From: Conexibacter sp.
GTDB taxonomy: Bacteria; Actinomycetota; Thermoleophilia; Solirubrobacterales; Solirubrobacteraceae
Direction of reading: 5' to 3'
Assembly: GCA_025964215.1 (NCBI GenBank)
Contig: JAOPZG010000172.1
Span: forward strand, 1 to 5,238
Length of the DNA stretch: 5,238 nucleotides
Shown: positions 1 through 5,004 of the stretch, in pieces
Position numbering within the stretch: position 1 is the first letter of the stretch
Layout of the letters: the number at the start of each line of letters is the position of its first letter
Made by a program: the position numbers and the translations under genes
Notes under the pieces: generated by a model
What the model saw: only the letters and a program-made list of their open reading frames with translations
Database searches by the model: none
Told to the model about the DNA's origin: nothing

Positions 1-320
1 TCGTCGCGGTCCTGCACCAGCGCGGGCACATGGTCGAGCCCGGCGAGCTTGGCGGCGCGCCAGCGGCGCTCGCCGGCGACGAGCTCGAACGTCCCGCCCG
101 CGCGCGGGCGCACGAGGATCGGCTGGACGACGCCGCGCTCGGTGATCGAGTCGGCCAGCGCCTGGAGCGCGGCCTCGTCGAACTGCCGGCGGGGCTGGTC
201 CTTCTTCGGCTTGACGAGGTCGACGGCCAGCTCGCGCAGCTCGGCGGCGCCGTCCTCGGCCTCGGGCGTGGAGACGGAGAGGATCGCGGCGAGGCCCCGG
301 CCCATGCCGCGCTCAGCCAC
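1..320 (-). CDS. parB: ParB/Spo0J chromosome-partitioning protein, N-terminal part (cut by window edge)
   Basis: ParB is the CTP-dependent DNA clamp that loads at parS sites near the origin and, with ParA, segregates new origins. About 106 residues are visible. The N-terminus reads MAERGMGRGLAAILS, which fits the basic 'KRGLGRGLxALL' ParA-interaction motif. Next come the start of the ParB domain (DQPRRQFDEAALQALADSI, about residues 43-61), then GVVQPILVRP (65-74) and the CTP-binding GERRWRAAKLAGL (about 83-95). The HTH and dimerisation domains lie outside the window. I chose the GTG at 320 over the ATG at 305 because it restores the full conserved N-terminal motif. That start lies inside the parA end, an 8-bp overlap, so translation is probably coupled. 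One oddity is that the usual 'PNPxQPR' reads KPKKDQPR here. Identification is secure; the exact start is an inference. Confidence 0.95.
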   Translation of the reverse strand, partial: MAERGMGRGLAAILSVSTPEAEDGAAELRELAVDLVKPKKDQPRRQFDEAALQALADSITERGVVQPILVRPRAGGTFELVAGERRWRAAKLAGLDHVPALVQDRD

Positions 321-1071
321 GGGCCGCGACCTCCTTGGCCAGCTCGAAGTACGCGTCGGAGCCGAGGCAGTGCGGGTCGTGGTGGATGACGGGGCGGCCG
401 TAGCTCGGCGCCTCGCTGATCCGGATGTTGCGCGGGATGACCGTGTCGAAGACGAGGTCCGGGAAGTGCTCGCGGACCTCGCGCTCGACGTCCCGCGCGA
501 GGCGCGTGCGGCCGTCGTGCATCGTCAGCAGCATGCCGGCGATCGTCAGGCGCGGGTTGAGCTCGCGCTGGATCAGGGCCAGCGTGTCGAGCAGGCCGGC
601 GAGCCCCTCGAGCGCGAAGTACTCGGTCTGGACCGGGACGATCACGCGGTCGGCGGCGACCAGCGCGTTGACGGTCAGCGGGCCCAACGACGGCGGGCAG
701 TCGAGGATGATGAAGGCGAAGCGCTCGCGCAGGGGCGCGAGGGCCTCCCGCAGCAGCTGCTCGGAGCCGGGGCGGCGCGGGAGCTCGACGTTGGCGCCGG
801 CGAGGTCCGGCGAGGACGGCAGGACGAAGAGGCGCTCGATCGCGGTCGGCTGCAGGGCGTCGGCGGCGGTCGCATCGCCGGAGAGGACGTCGTAGACGTT
901 GGGCACGAGGTCCTTGGCGACGCCGAGGCCCACGGTGGCGTTGGCCTGCGGGTCGATGTCGACCAGGAGCGTGTCGTAGCCGGCCTCGGCGATGCACGCC
1001 GCGACGTTGACGGCGGTGGTCGTCTTGCCGACCCCGCCCTTCTGGTTCGCGATCGCGTACACGGTGCCCAT
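313..1071 (-). CDS. parA: ParA/Soj chromosome-partitioning ATPase
   Basis: ParA is a Walker-type ATPase that binds DNA non-specifically as an ATP dimer and drives movement of ParB-parS complexes. In Bacillus its relative Soj also controls DnaA. The 252-residue protein has the deviant Walker A motif KGGVGKTTT (residues 11-19, signature Lys11 and catalytic Lys16), Walker A' LLVDIDPQ (35-42, Asp38), and Walker B IILDCPPSLG (121-130, Asp124). The C-terminal part has the conserved VIPRNIRISEAPSYGRPV (211-228). There is no extra N-terminal helix-turn-helix domain, so this is the short chromosomal Soj type. I chose the ATG at 1071 because MGTVYAIANQKGG matches the family. An in-frame GTG at 1095 would add eight residues (MRRYREPR). 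Neither start has a strong ribosome-binding site. The gene overlaps parB by 8 bp and follows rsmG after 66 bp, so the three are likely co-transcribed. Confidence 0.97.
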   Translation of the reverse strand: MGTVYAIANQKGGVGKTTTAVNVAACIAEAGYDTLLVDIDPQANATVGLGVAKDLVPNVYDVLSGDATAADALQPTAIERLFVLPSSPDLAGANVELPRRPGSEQLLREALAPLRERFAFIILDCPPSLGPLTVNALVAADRVIVPVQTEYFALEGLAGLLDTLALIQRELNPRLTIAGMLLTMHDGRTRLARDVEREVREHFPDLVFDTVIPRNIRISEAPSYGRPVIHHDPHCLGSDAYFELAKEVAARG

Positions 1072-1137
1072 TCGCGGCTCACGGTAGCGGCGCACGCGGT
1101 CGGACGGCGGGCCGGATTCGCCGCCGAACGATCTCTC

Positions 1138-1905
1138 TCAGGCTCTGATCGAGCCTTGAAGTGGCCGTTTGCGGGCCATTCCCTCGCGGCGCGGGAACTG
1201 CGGAGGGGTCTCCCGAACCTTCAGGTAGACGTACAGGTGCCGATCCCCGGCGATCGACTCGACGGGGACGAGGTCCGTGGCGTCCATGCCGACGGCCTCC
1301 GCAGCGAAGACTCCATCAGCCTCCGCGGACGGATCCCGCTTCCCCTTCCACGCGACGAACGAGCCTCCGTCCTTCAGGAGCGGCGCCGCGTACTCGACGA
1401 TGACGTTGAGCGGCCCGAGCGCCCGCGCCGTCACGACGTCCTGGGAGTTGAGCCCACCGACCCACGCCTCGGCGCGAGCGTTGACGATGTCGACGTTCGG
1501 CAGCCCCGCCGCGTCAGCCGCGCGCTGCAGGAACTTGCACTTCTTCCCGACGCTCTCGACCAGCGTGACGCGGGCGTGCGGGAGCGCGACCGCGAGCGCC
1601 AGGCCCGGGAACCCACCGCCGCTGCCGAGGTCCGCGATCGCCTCCGCTTCCCGGAGAGCCCGCACGGACAGCCCGGCGAGCGCATCGGAGATGTGCAGGT
1701 CGACCCCCCGCTCGGGATCCCGCACGGTCGTGATCGACGTCGGCTCGGCCTGCACCAGGTCGAGGATGGTCAGCAACTTCCCCACAGCCGCGCCCGGCAG
1801 CGCCCAACGCTGCGCCAGCTCGGCAAGACGATCATCGACGTAGGCCACGGCCGACAGCCTAGGCGGTCGGCGCGATGACGTCGCCCGCGAGGGCGAGCGT
1901 TTCAT
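1138..1905 (-). CDS. rsmG: 16S rRNA (guanine-N7)-methyltransferase RsmG (GidB)
   Basis: RsmG uses S-adenosylmethionine to methylate N7 of G527 (E. coli numbering) in 16S rRNA; loss of the enzyme gives low-level streptomycin resistance in several bacteria. The product is 255 residues from the ATG at 1905. Visible motifs are the SAM-binding loop ADLGSGGGFPGL (91-102), the acidic motif-II segment TLVESVGKKCKFLQ (114-127), the ARALGPL segment (160-166), and a C-terminal PRREGMARKRPL (238-249) matching the family's closing motif. Residues 1-19 are basic and Ser/Arg-rich and unlike typical RsmG starts. A GTG at 1848 would give a 236-residue protein beginning VAYVDDRLAEL, closer to the usual length. 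Neither start has a clear Shine-Dalgarno sequence, so the start is uncertain. The frame stays open upstream to 2325, but that extension shows no RsmG-like or other recognisable sequence. It lies upstream of parA-parB in the same direction. Confidence 0.95.
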   Translation of the reverse strand: MKRSPSRATSSRRPPRLSAVAYVDDRLAELAQRWALPGAAVGKLLTILDLVQAEPTSITTVRDPERGVDLHISDALAGLSVRALREAEAIADLGSGGGFPGLALAVALPHARVTLVESVGKKCKFLQRAADAAGLPNVDIVNARAEAWVGGLNSQDVVTARALGPLNVIVEYAAPLLKDGGSFVAWKGKRDPSAEADGVFAAEAVGMDATDLVPVESIAGDRHLYVYLKVRETPPQFPRREGMARKRPLQGSIRA

Positions 1906-1913
1906 GTCAAACA
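1898..1913. promoter_or_regulatory. Degenerate parS-like site over the rsmG start codon
   Basis: The plus strand reads CGTTTCATGTCAAACA, which matches the parS consensus TGTTTCACGTGAAACA at 13 of 16 positions. Read on the minus strand (TGTTTGACATGAAACG) it matches the nearby parS site at 2353-2368 at 14 of 16. The central palindrome is broken at two positions, so binding may be weak or absent. The ATG of rsmG at 1905 lies inside it. ParB bound here could affect its own operon; that is an inference. Confidence 0.35.
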
Positions 1914-2058
1914 CCCGTCGGCGCGTGGACAGCGCTACCCCCAGTGCTCGGCGCCAGCCTTCGTGATCCACACGCCATGAGGCACTGCCGCCACCCCACG
2001 CTTGCGCCCGTCGCGTCGAATCCGCCGGCGGTCCACCTTCGTGAAGCTGGTCGGCCCC

Positions 2059-2141
2059 GCGGTGACGGGGCGAATCCGGTCCCGTAAGGGAGAAGGCGAA
2101 GAACAAGACCGATTCGCCCACCGGCCCCTCCGAGTCACCGC
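2059..2141. repeat. Nested imperfect inverted repeat, possible structured RNA or DNA cruciform
   Basis: The outer arms are GCGGTGAC (2059-2066) and GTCACCGC (2134-2141), a perfect 8-bp match. The inner arms are GGGCGAATC-c-GGTC (2068-2081) and GACC-GATTCGCCC (2107-2119): 13 pairs with one bulged C at 2077. The 25-base loop includes CC-GTAA-GG, a small stem with a GNRA-type loop on the plus strand. A competing hairpin, GCCCCG-CGGTGA-CGGGGC (2054-2071), would use bases of both outer and inner 5' arms, so the two folds exclude each other. No T-run follows on either strand, so it is not a simple intrinsic terminator. I do not recognise a known riboswitch class. It lies about 150-235 bp upstream of rsmG and could sit in the leader of that operon. 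Confidence 0.5.
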
Positions 2142-2291
2142 TCGAGCGGCTGGCGGCGCCCCGCGCGTCCTGCATTGCTGTCATGTCGCGCTCGACAGGT
2201 CGATACCGACCGCTTGCCGTCTCGGATGCCCACGGGCGCGGCGGGCGAGGCAAACCGCCGACGCAGCGGGCGGCCGGCTCGCCGACCCGAG

Positions 2292-2307
2292 CGTTCCACG
2301 TGAAACG
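2292..2307. promoter_or_regulatory. parS: parS site 1 (ParB binding)
   Basis: The sequence CGTTCCACGTGAAACG matches the Bacillus-type parS consensus TGTTNCACGTGAAACA at all but the two outermost bases, including the central CACGTG. It lies outside coding sequence, in the same window as parA and parB and within 3 kb of dnaA, where parS sites are normally concentrated. ParB should load here and spread or slide onto the flanking DNA. Confidence 0.9.
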
Positions 2308-2316
2308 GCGCCCCAG

Positions 2317-2348
2317 AACGAACAACGCCCGCCTCGAAGAGACGGGCG
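2317..2348 (-). terminator. Probable intrinsic terminator of the rpmH-to-jag operon
   Basis: The hairpin at 2326-2348 has a 6-bp outer stem (CGCCCG/CGGGCG), one mismatch, a 3-bp inner stem and a three-base loop. On the minus strand it is followed by TTGTTCGTT (2325-2317), a T-rich tail that stands out in this GC-rich DNA. It begins 25 bp beyond the jag stop codon and is oriented to end leftward transcription. It lies between the two parS sites. The tail is interrupted by G and C, so efficiency may be modest. Confidence 0.6.
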
Positions 2349-2352
2349 CGGA

Positions 2353-2368
2353 CGTTTCACATGAAACG
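2353..2368. promoter_or_regulatory. parS: parS site 2 (ParB binding)
   Basis: The sequence CGTTTCACATGAAACG is a near-perfect palindrome that matches parS TGTTTCACGTGAAACA at 13 of 16 positions, the only internal change being G to A at the centre. It lies 61 bp from site 1, shares the same outer C/G pair, and starts 6 bp beyond the jag stop codon. Confidence 0.82.
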
Positions 2369-2373
2369 GTCGG

Positions 2374-2850
2374 CTACGCGCCGCGGCCCAGCGGGGTCAC
2401 GACGAGGTGGCGCTCCGGCTCGTCGCCCTCGCTGTGGGTGTCCACGCCGCCGCGCTCGCGGAGGTACTCGTGGACGTGCTTGCGCTCGCTCGCGGTCATC
2501 GCGTCGAGGGCGACGGGGCGGCCGAACTTCTCGCTGTCGATGGCGGCCTGGTCGGCCTGCTTCTCGAGTGCCTCGCGGCGGCGGGCGCGGTACCCCTCGG
2601 CGTCGACGACGATCCGGCGGCGCTCGACCTCCGGGTCGGCGAGCAGGATCCGCTGCGCGAGGTGCTGCACGGCGTCGATCGTCTGGCCGTGGCGGCCGAT
2701 GAAGATCCCGAGCTCCTCGCCGTGCAAGGTGCCGACGAGCGCCTCGTCGTTGCCGGCGATCTCGACCTTCGCGTCGAGCCCGAGGCCCTCGACGACGTGC
2801 TCCAGGAAATCGCGGAAGATCTCTTCCTGCGTCCGCTCCTCCTCCGCCAT
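2374..2850 (-). CDS. jag: Jag/KhpB-type RNA-binding protein with KH and R3H domains
   Basis: This 158-residue protein is the Jag (SpoIIIJ-associated) / KhpB family, an RNA-binding protein encoded next to yidC across many Gram-positive and related bacteria; in pneumococcus KhpB affects cell division through RNA binding. It has a KH domain with the GxxG loop in GIFIGRHGQTIDAVQ (residues 48-62), a charged linker helix (about 76-107), and an R3H domain with the Arg-x3-His pair (Arg123 and His127 in SERKHVHEYL), ending in ERHLVVTPL. The N-terminal Jag_N domain of Bacillus forms is absent, as in other short, often actinobacterial, versions. The ATG at 2850 lies 4 bp after the yidC stop. A GGAGG lies 10 bp upstream, rather far, with a closer AGGA. 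It is the last gene of the leftward operon, just before parS site 2 and the terminator. Confidence 0.93.
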   Translation of the reverse strand: MAEEERTQEEIFRDFLEHVVEGLGLDAKVEIAGNDEALVGTLHGEELGIFIGRHGQTIDAVQHLAQRILLADPEVERRRIVVDAEGYRARRREALEKQADQAAIDSEKFGRPVALDAMTASERKHVHEYLRERGGVDTHSEGDEPERHLVVTPLGRGA

Positions 2851-2854
2851 CGTC

Positions 2855-3820
2855 CTACCGCCTCCGTCCCGAACGCTTGCGCTTGCGCTGCCGCGGGGGC
2901 GGCGGCGGCGCCTTGGTCACGCGCGACTCGTCCGCCTTCGCGCCGCCACTGCCACCAGAGCCGTTGCCGCTCCCACCGCCGGCCCCGCCCGACGCCGCGT
3001 TGGCGAAGCGCGCGAACAGCCCGCCTCCGCCTCCGCCGTCGGATGGCACAGCGAGCGCCGCGGCCGCCTCGGCTTCCGGCGACCCCGGCAAGGGTGGCGC
3101 GGCCGGCGCCTTGCTCCCGATCACGCGCCGCAGGAACTGCTGCTGCCCGATCGTCCAGATGTTCGTCGTGATCCAGTACATGATCAGGCCGGCCGGGAAG
3201 CGGAAGACGAAGCCGACGAACAGGAACGGCAGGACCAGCATGATGATCTTCTGGTTCTGGTCCGCGGTCGCGGTCATCATCAGCAGCGACGACACGAGCT
3301 GCGACCCGACGTAGAGCACCAGCAGCACGATCAGCACGGTGCCGGTCGCCTTGTCGGTGATGTCGTGGATGAACCAGAACTCCGACGCGGGACGCTGCCC
3401 GCACGGCACGGGGTTCGAGACGCCGGCGGCGTTCAGGTCCGGGCAGATGTCGTGCCGCAGGTCCTTGCGCAGCATGTAGAAGAGCGACAGGAACACCGGC
3501 AGCTGGGCGACCAGCGGCAAGCAGGAGGCGAAGGGGTTGACCTTGTGCTCCTGGTAGAACTTCATCGTCTCCTGTTGGAGACGCGGCTTGTCGTCCTTGT
3601 ACTTCTCCTGGAGGACCTTCAGGTGCGGCGCGATCCGCTGCAGCGCCTGCATCGAGCGGAACTGCTTGACGGCCAGCGGCAGCAGCAGCGCGCGGACGAC
3701 GATCGTCAGCAGGATGATCGACAGGCCCCAGCTGGCGCCGAAGCTGTCGTGGAAGAACTTGAGGACGCTCTCGAAGACGTCCACCAGCGGCTGCAGGATG
3801 TTGGCGGTGATGGGGACCAT
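2855..3820 (-). CDS. yidC: Membrane protein insertase YidC/Oxa1 family
   Basis: YidC inserts and folds membrane proteins in the cytoplasmic membrane, alone or with SecYEG. The 321-residue protein is the short Gram-positive form without the large periplasmic domain. It has a first core membrane segment SIILLTIVVRALLLPLAV (34-51) with the groove arginine at Arg43, the cytoplasmic helical hairpin with MQALQRIAPHLKVLQEKYKDD (57-77), a second segment around NPFASCLPLVAQLPVFLSLFY (95-115), and three more at roughly 157-182, 190-206 and 208-224. No lipobox cysteine is seen near the N-terminus. Cys126 and Cys140 sit in the predicted external loop and could form a disulfide. The tail after residue 235 is low-complexity: Ala/Pro-rich, then Gly/Ser-rich, then polyproline, ending in RQRKRKRSGRRR, which could contact ribosomes as the basic tails of Oxa1 and some YidC proteins do. 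The ATG lies 4 bp after the yidD stop. Confidence 0.96.
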   Translation of the reverse strand: MVPITANILQPLVDVFESVLKFFHDSFGASWGLSIILLTIVVRALLLPLAVKQFRSMQALQRIAPHLKVLQEKYKDDKPRLQQETMKFYQEHKVNPFASCLPLVAQLPVFLSLFYMLRKDLRHDICPDLNAAGVSNPVPCGQRPASEFWFIHDITDKATGTVLIVLLVLYVGSQLVSSLLMMTATADQNQKIIMLVLPFLFVGFVFRFPAGLIMYWITTNIWTIGQQQFLRRVIGSKAPAAPPLPGSPEAEAAAALAVPSDGGGGGGLFARFANAASGGAGGGSGNGSGGSGGAKADESRVTKAPPPPPRQRKRKRSGRRR

Positions 3821-3824
3821 AAGC

Positions 3825-4103
3825 TCAGGCGTGCGGGGGCCGGGCGGCGGGAGAGGAGGGCGGCGGACGGAAGAGGCGCTGGTCCTCGACCGGGTCGTAG
3901 CCGCCGTGGCTCCAAGGGTTGCAGCGCAGCAGTCGCCAGCCGGCCAGGACCAGGCCCCGGAGTATGCCGAAGCGGCCGATCGCCTGCGCGGCGTAGGCCG
4001 AGCAGGTCGGCTCGTACTTGCAGCGCCGCGGGAAGAGCGGCGAGATGACGCGCTGGTAGGCGAAGATCGGCGCGACCGCGATGCGGCGCGCGATCCCGCT
4101 CAC
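3825..4103 (-). CDS. yidD: YidD membrane-protein insertion efficiency factor
   Basis: YidD is a small membrane-associated protein thought to assist YidC-dependent insertion. The 92-residue sequence carries the whole family signature: YQRVISPLFPRRCKYEPTCS (residues 16-35), then YAAQAIGRFG, and LLRCNPWSHGGYDPV (58-72). The conserved cysteines are Cys28, Cys34 and Cys61. An amphipathic N-terminal helix (about 4-20) fits membrane association. The tail after residue 75 is short and Pro-rich. The GTG start at 4103 overlaps the rnpA stop by 4 bp (GTGA), which indicates translational coupling, and no separate ribosome-binding site is visible. The gene lies between rnpA and yidC, its usual place. Confidence 0.96.
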   Translation of the reverse strand: MSGIARRIAVAPIFAYQRVISPLFPRRCKYEPTCSAYAAQAIGRFGILRGLVLAGWRLLRCNPWSHGGYDPVEDQRLFRPPPSSPAARPPHA

Positions 4104-4555
4104 GACGGCGACGGTGCGGCGGCTGGCGGCTTCTCGCCGAGGGAGCGGCCGATGAGCTCCCCCAGGGCCGCGCGAACGCCCTCGAGGCCCTCGCGCTCGG
4201 CAAGCTCGCGCGCCTCGGGGCGCGCGACGACCACCGCGTCGCTGTCGGGCGCCAGGCGCTGACCCTCGATCGCGAACGCCTCGCGCAGCAGCCGCTTGAC
4301 GCGGTTGCGCTCGACGGCGCCGCCGACCTTGCGCGACACCGAGAGCCCCAGCCGGGGACCGGCCGAGAGCTCCTGCGGCGCCGGCGCGGCGCCGCTCGCC
4401 GCGGGCGCCGTGCCGCGCGGGAAGACGTAGAGGACCAGGTGCCGGTTCCCGATGGACCGGCCCTGTCGGTAGACGCGCTCGAACTCAGCGCTACGGGACA
4501 GCCGACCCTTCTTGGGTCGCTTCAGGCTGCCGCCGGCGCGCGAGGGCGCGTCCAC
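4100..4555 (-). CDS. rnpA: Ribonuclease P protein component
   Basis: RnpA is the basic protein subunit that helps RNase P RNA bind pre-tRNA for 5' maturation. From the GTG at 4555 the protein has 151 residues. It shows the N-terminal LSRSAEFERVYRQGRS (19-34), LGLSVSRKVGGAVERNRVKR (69-88) with the RNR motif at 83-85, and LLREAF following. Residues about 47-66 form an Ala/Pro/Gly-rich insertion between the beta strands, and the C-terminus is a short Ala/Pro tail; both look like lineage additions. The GTG start lies 2 bp after the rpmH stop, with no Shine-Dalgarno sequence, which suggests coupling to rpmH. The frame stays open upstream across all of rpmH to a TTG at 4783, with an ATG at 4771 preceded by GGGGAGG, so a 223-residue form is formally possible. 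The 151-residue form is my preferred reading. Confidence 0.94.
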   Translation of the reverse strand: MDAPSRAGGSLKRPKKGRLSRSAEFERVYRQGRSIGNRHLVLYVFPRGTAPAASGAAPAPQELSAGPRLGLSVSRKVGGAVERNRVKRLLREAFAIEGQRLAPDSDAVVVARPEARELAEREGLEGVRAALGELIGRSLGEKPPAAAPSPS

Positions 4556-4557
4556 GG

Positions 4558-4692
4558 TCAGACGGTCAGCCGCTTGCGACCCTTGTCGCGACGGCGCTTG
4601 AGCACGACGCGACCGGCCTTGGTCGCCATGCGGTTGCGGAAGCCGTGCGCGCGGGCGCGCTTGCGTCGCTTGGGCTGGTAGGTGCGCTTCAT
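4558..4692 (-). CDS. rpmH: 50S ribosomal protein L34
   Basis: L34 is a small, very basic protein that binds 23S rRNA in the large ribosomal subunit. The 44-residue sequence is a textbook match: it begins [18 protein letters not shown], continues with [10 protein letters not shown], and ends in a Lys/Arg-rich helix ([13 protein letters not shown]). Family members are usually 44-47 residues. The ATG at 4692 is preceded by GGAG about 11 bp upstream. It is the first gene of the leftward operon and lies divergent from dnaA, its standard place beside the origin. The rnpA start follows its stop after 2 bp. Confidence 0.97.
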   Translation of the reverse strand: MKRTYQPKRRKRARAHGFRNRMATKAGRVVLKRRRDKGRKRLTV

Positions 4693-5004
4693 GAGGTTTC
4701 GTGCTCCGTCGGGGAGGTCGTACGACCGGCGGGCCAGTGTACCTGACCCCTGCCTTGCGACCCGTCCACATCGTCCTCCCCAACTGCTAACACCCGCCAA
4801 CACGACACGGCGAGCGCGCGGATCGGGATTTTGACGGCATTTGCGGCGTCGCGTGAGCGGGGTCCGCGGCGGTGCCGGATCGTCCGAAGTGTCCCTGCTA
4901 CGTTTCCCCTCCGCCGGTGCGAAGGCTCCCCTCGGAAGCCCGCCGCACGGCTCCTCGCCCAAGCTCGAGCCTCTGCTCTCAAGGAGCTGCTCCTCCCTGC
5001 CGTG
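4693..5004. other. 312-bp divergent intergenic region between rpmH and dnaA
   Basis: This stretch should hold the promoters for both rpmH and dnaA. I see no gene in it. On the minus strand TACACT (4741-4736) could be a -10 element for rpmH, about 40 bp upstream of its start, but no good -35 is spaced from it. On the plus strand TTGACG (4831-4836) resembles a -35 element in the only AT-richer patch (about 4826-4842), again without a matching -10. One weak DnaA-box-like word, CCGTCCACA (4762-4770), matches TTGTCCACA at 7 of 9. No cluster of DnaA boxes is visible, so the replication origin proper is probably not here. Short inverted repeats lie at 4878-4888 (CGGA-TCG-TCCG) and 4963-4970 (GCTCGAGC). 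Confidence 0.5.
4981..5004 (+). promoter_or_regulatory. Ribosome-binding region of dnaA with SD in a small palindrome
   Basis: AAGGAG (4981-4986) is the only strong Shine-Dalgarno-like word before dnaA, but it ends 18 bp before the ATG at 5005 and 15 bp before the alternative GTG at 5002, longer than usual. Its GGAG is part of a perfect inverted repeat GGAGC-T-GCTCC (4983-4993). A one-base loop is too tight for a full hairpin, so any fold would open inner pairs. It is also possible that dnaA translation does not depend on this SD. Confidence 0.35.

Larger units (their letters stand above)
1906..2373. other. 468-bp intergenic region between rsmG and jag (centromere-like parS region)
   Basis: I see no convincing gene here. 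A frame continuing rsmG upstream to 2325, a 67-codon minus-strand frame (1935-2138) and several plus-strand frames are open, but they lack ribosome-binding sites and recognisable sequence. Open frames are expected by chance at this GC content. The region holds two good parS sites (2292-2307 and 2353-2368), a probable terminator for the jag operon between them, part of a third degenerate parS, and a nested inverted repeat (2059-2141). A 5-bp hairpin with an ATAC loop lies at 2198-2211. A promoter for the leftward rsmG-parA-parB operon should lie here, but I could not find a clear -35/-10 pair. Confidence 0.6.

Noticed and set aside
49..1878. Very long plus-strand open frame of 609 codons antisense to parB, parA and rsmG
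   Set aside because: It mirrors three well-supported genes and its Arg/Asp/Val-rich translation is typical of antisense frames in GC-rich DNA.
1904..1909. Perfect TTGACA -35-like hexamer on the minus strand at the rsmG start
   Set aside because: No -10-like hexamer follows at 16-19 bp; the word is part of the degenerate parS-like palindrome.
1924..1932. DnaA-box-like word CTGTCCACG on the minus strand upstream of rsmG
   Set aside because: Only 7 of 9 match to TTGTCCACA, single and isolated; not enough for a DnaA-binding site.
1112..2079. 11-bp word GGCGAATCCGG present at 2069-2079 (plus) and 1112-1122 (minus), in the two gaps flanking rsmG
   Set aside because: Several 11-bp repeats are expected by chance in 5 kb of this composition; no further copies or conserved flanks seen.
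2081..2097. Similarity of CCGTAAGGGAGAAGG to a 23S rRNA segment (CCGTAA...GGGAGAAGG), suggesting an rRNA fragment
   Set aside because: The match is short, needs a gap, and nothing around it resembles 23S rRNA.
1935..2138. 67-codon minus-strand open frame just upstream of rsmG (C-terminal part GVAAVPHGVWITKAGAEHWG), with fairly GC-rich third positions in its second half
   Set aside because: No ribosome-binding site before its GTG, no family I recognise, and it runs through the nested inverted repeat. Open frames of this size are common at this GC content. A protein search against relatives would settle it.
1906..2325. N-terminal extension of the rsmG frame up to 2325
   Set aside because: The added 140 residues show no RsmG-like sequence, and the extension would run over a parS site and the nested repeat. 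The internal ATG at 1905 gives a length close to the family's.
2183..4048. Plus-strand open frame of 621 codons antisense to jag, yidC and yidD
   Set aside because: It is low-complexity, unlike any protein family I know, and lies opposite genes with full family signatures.
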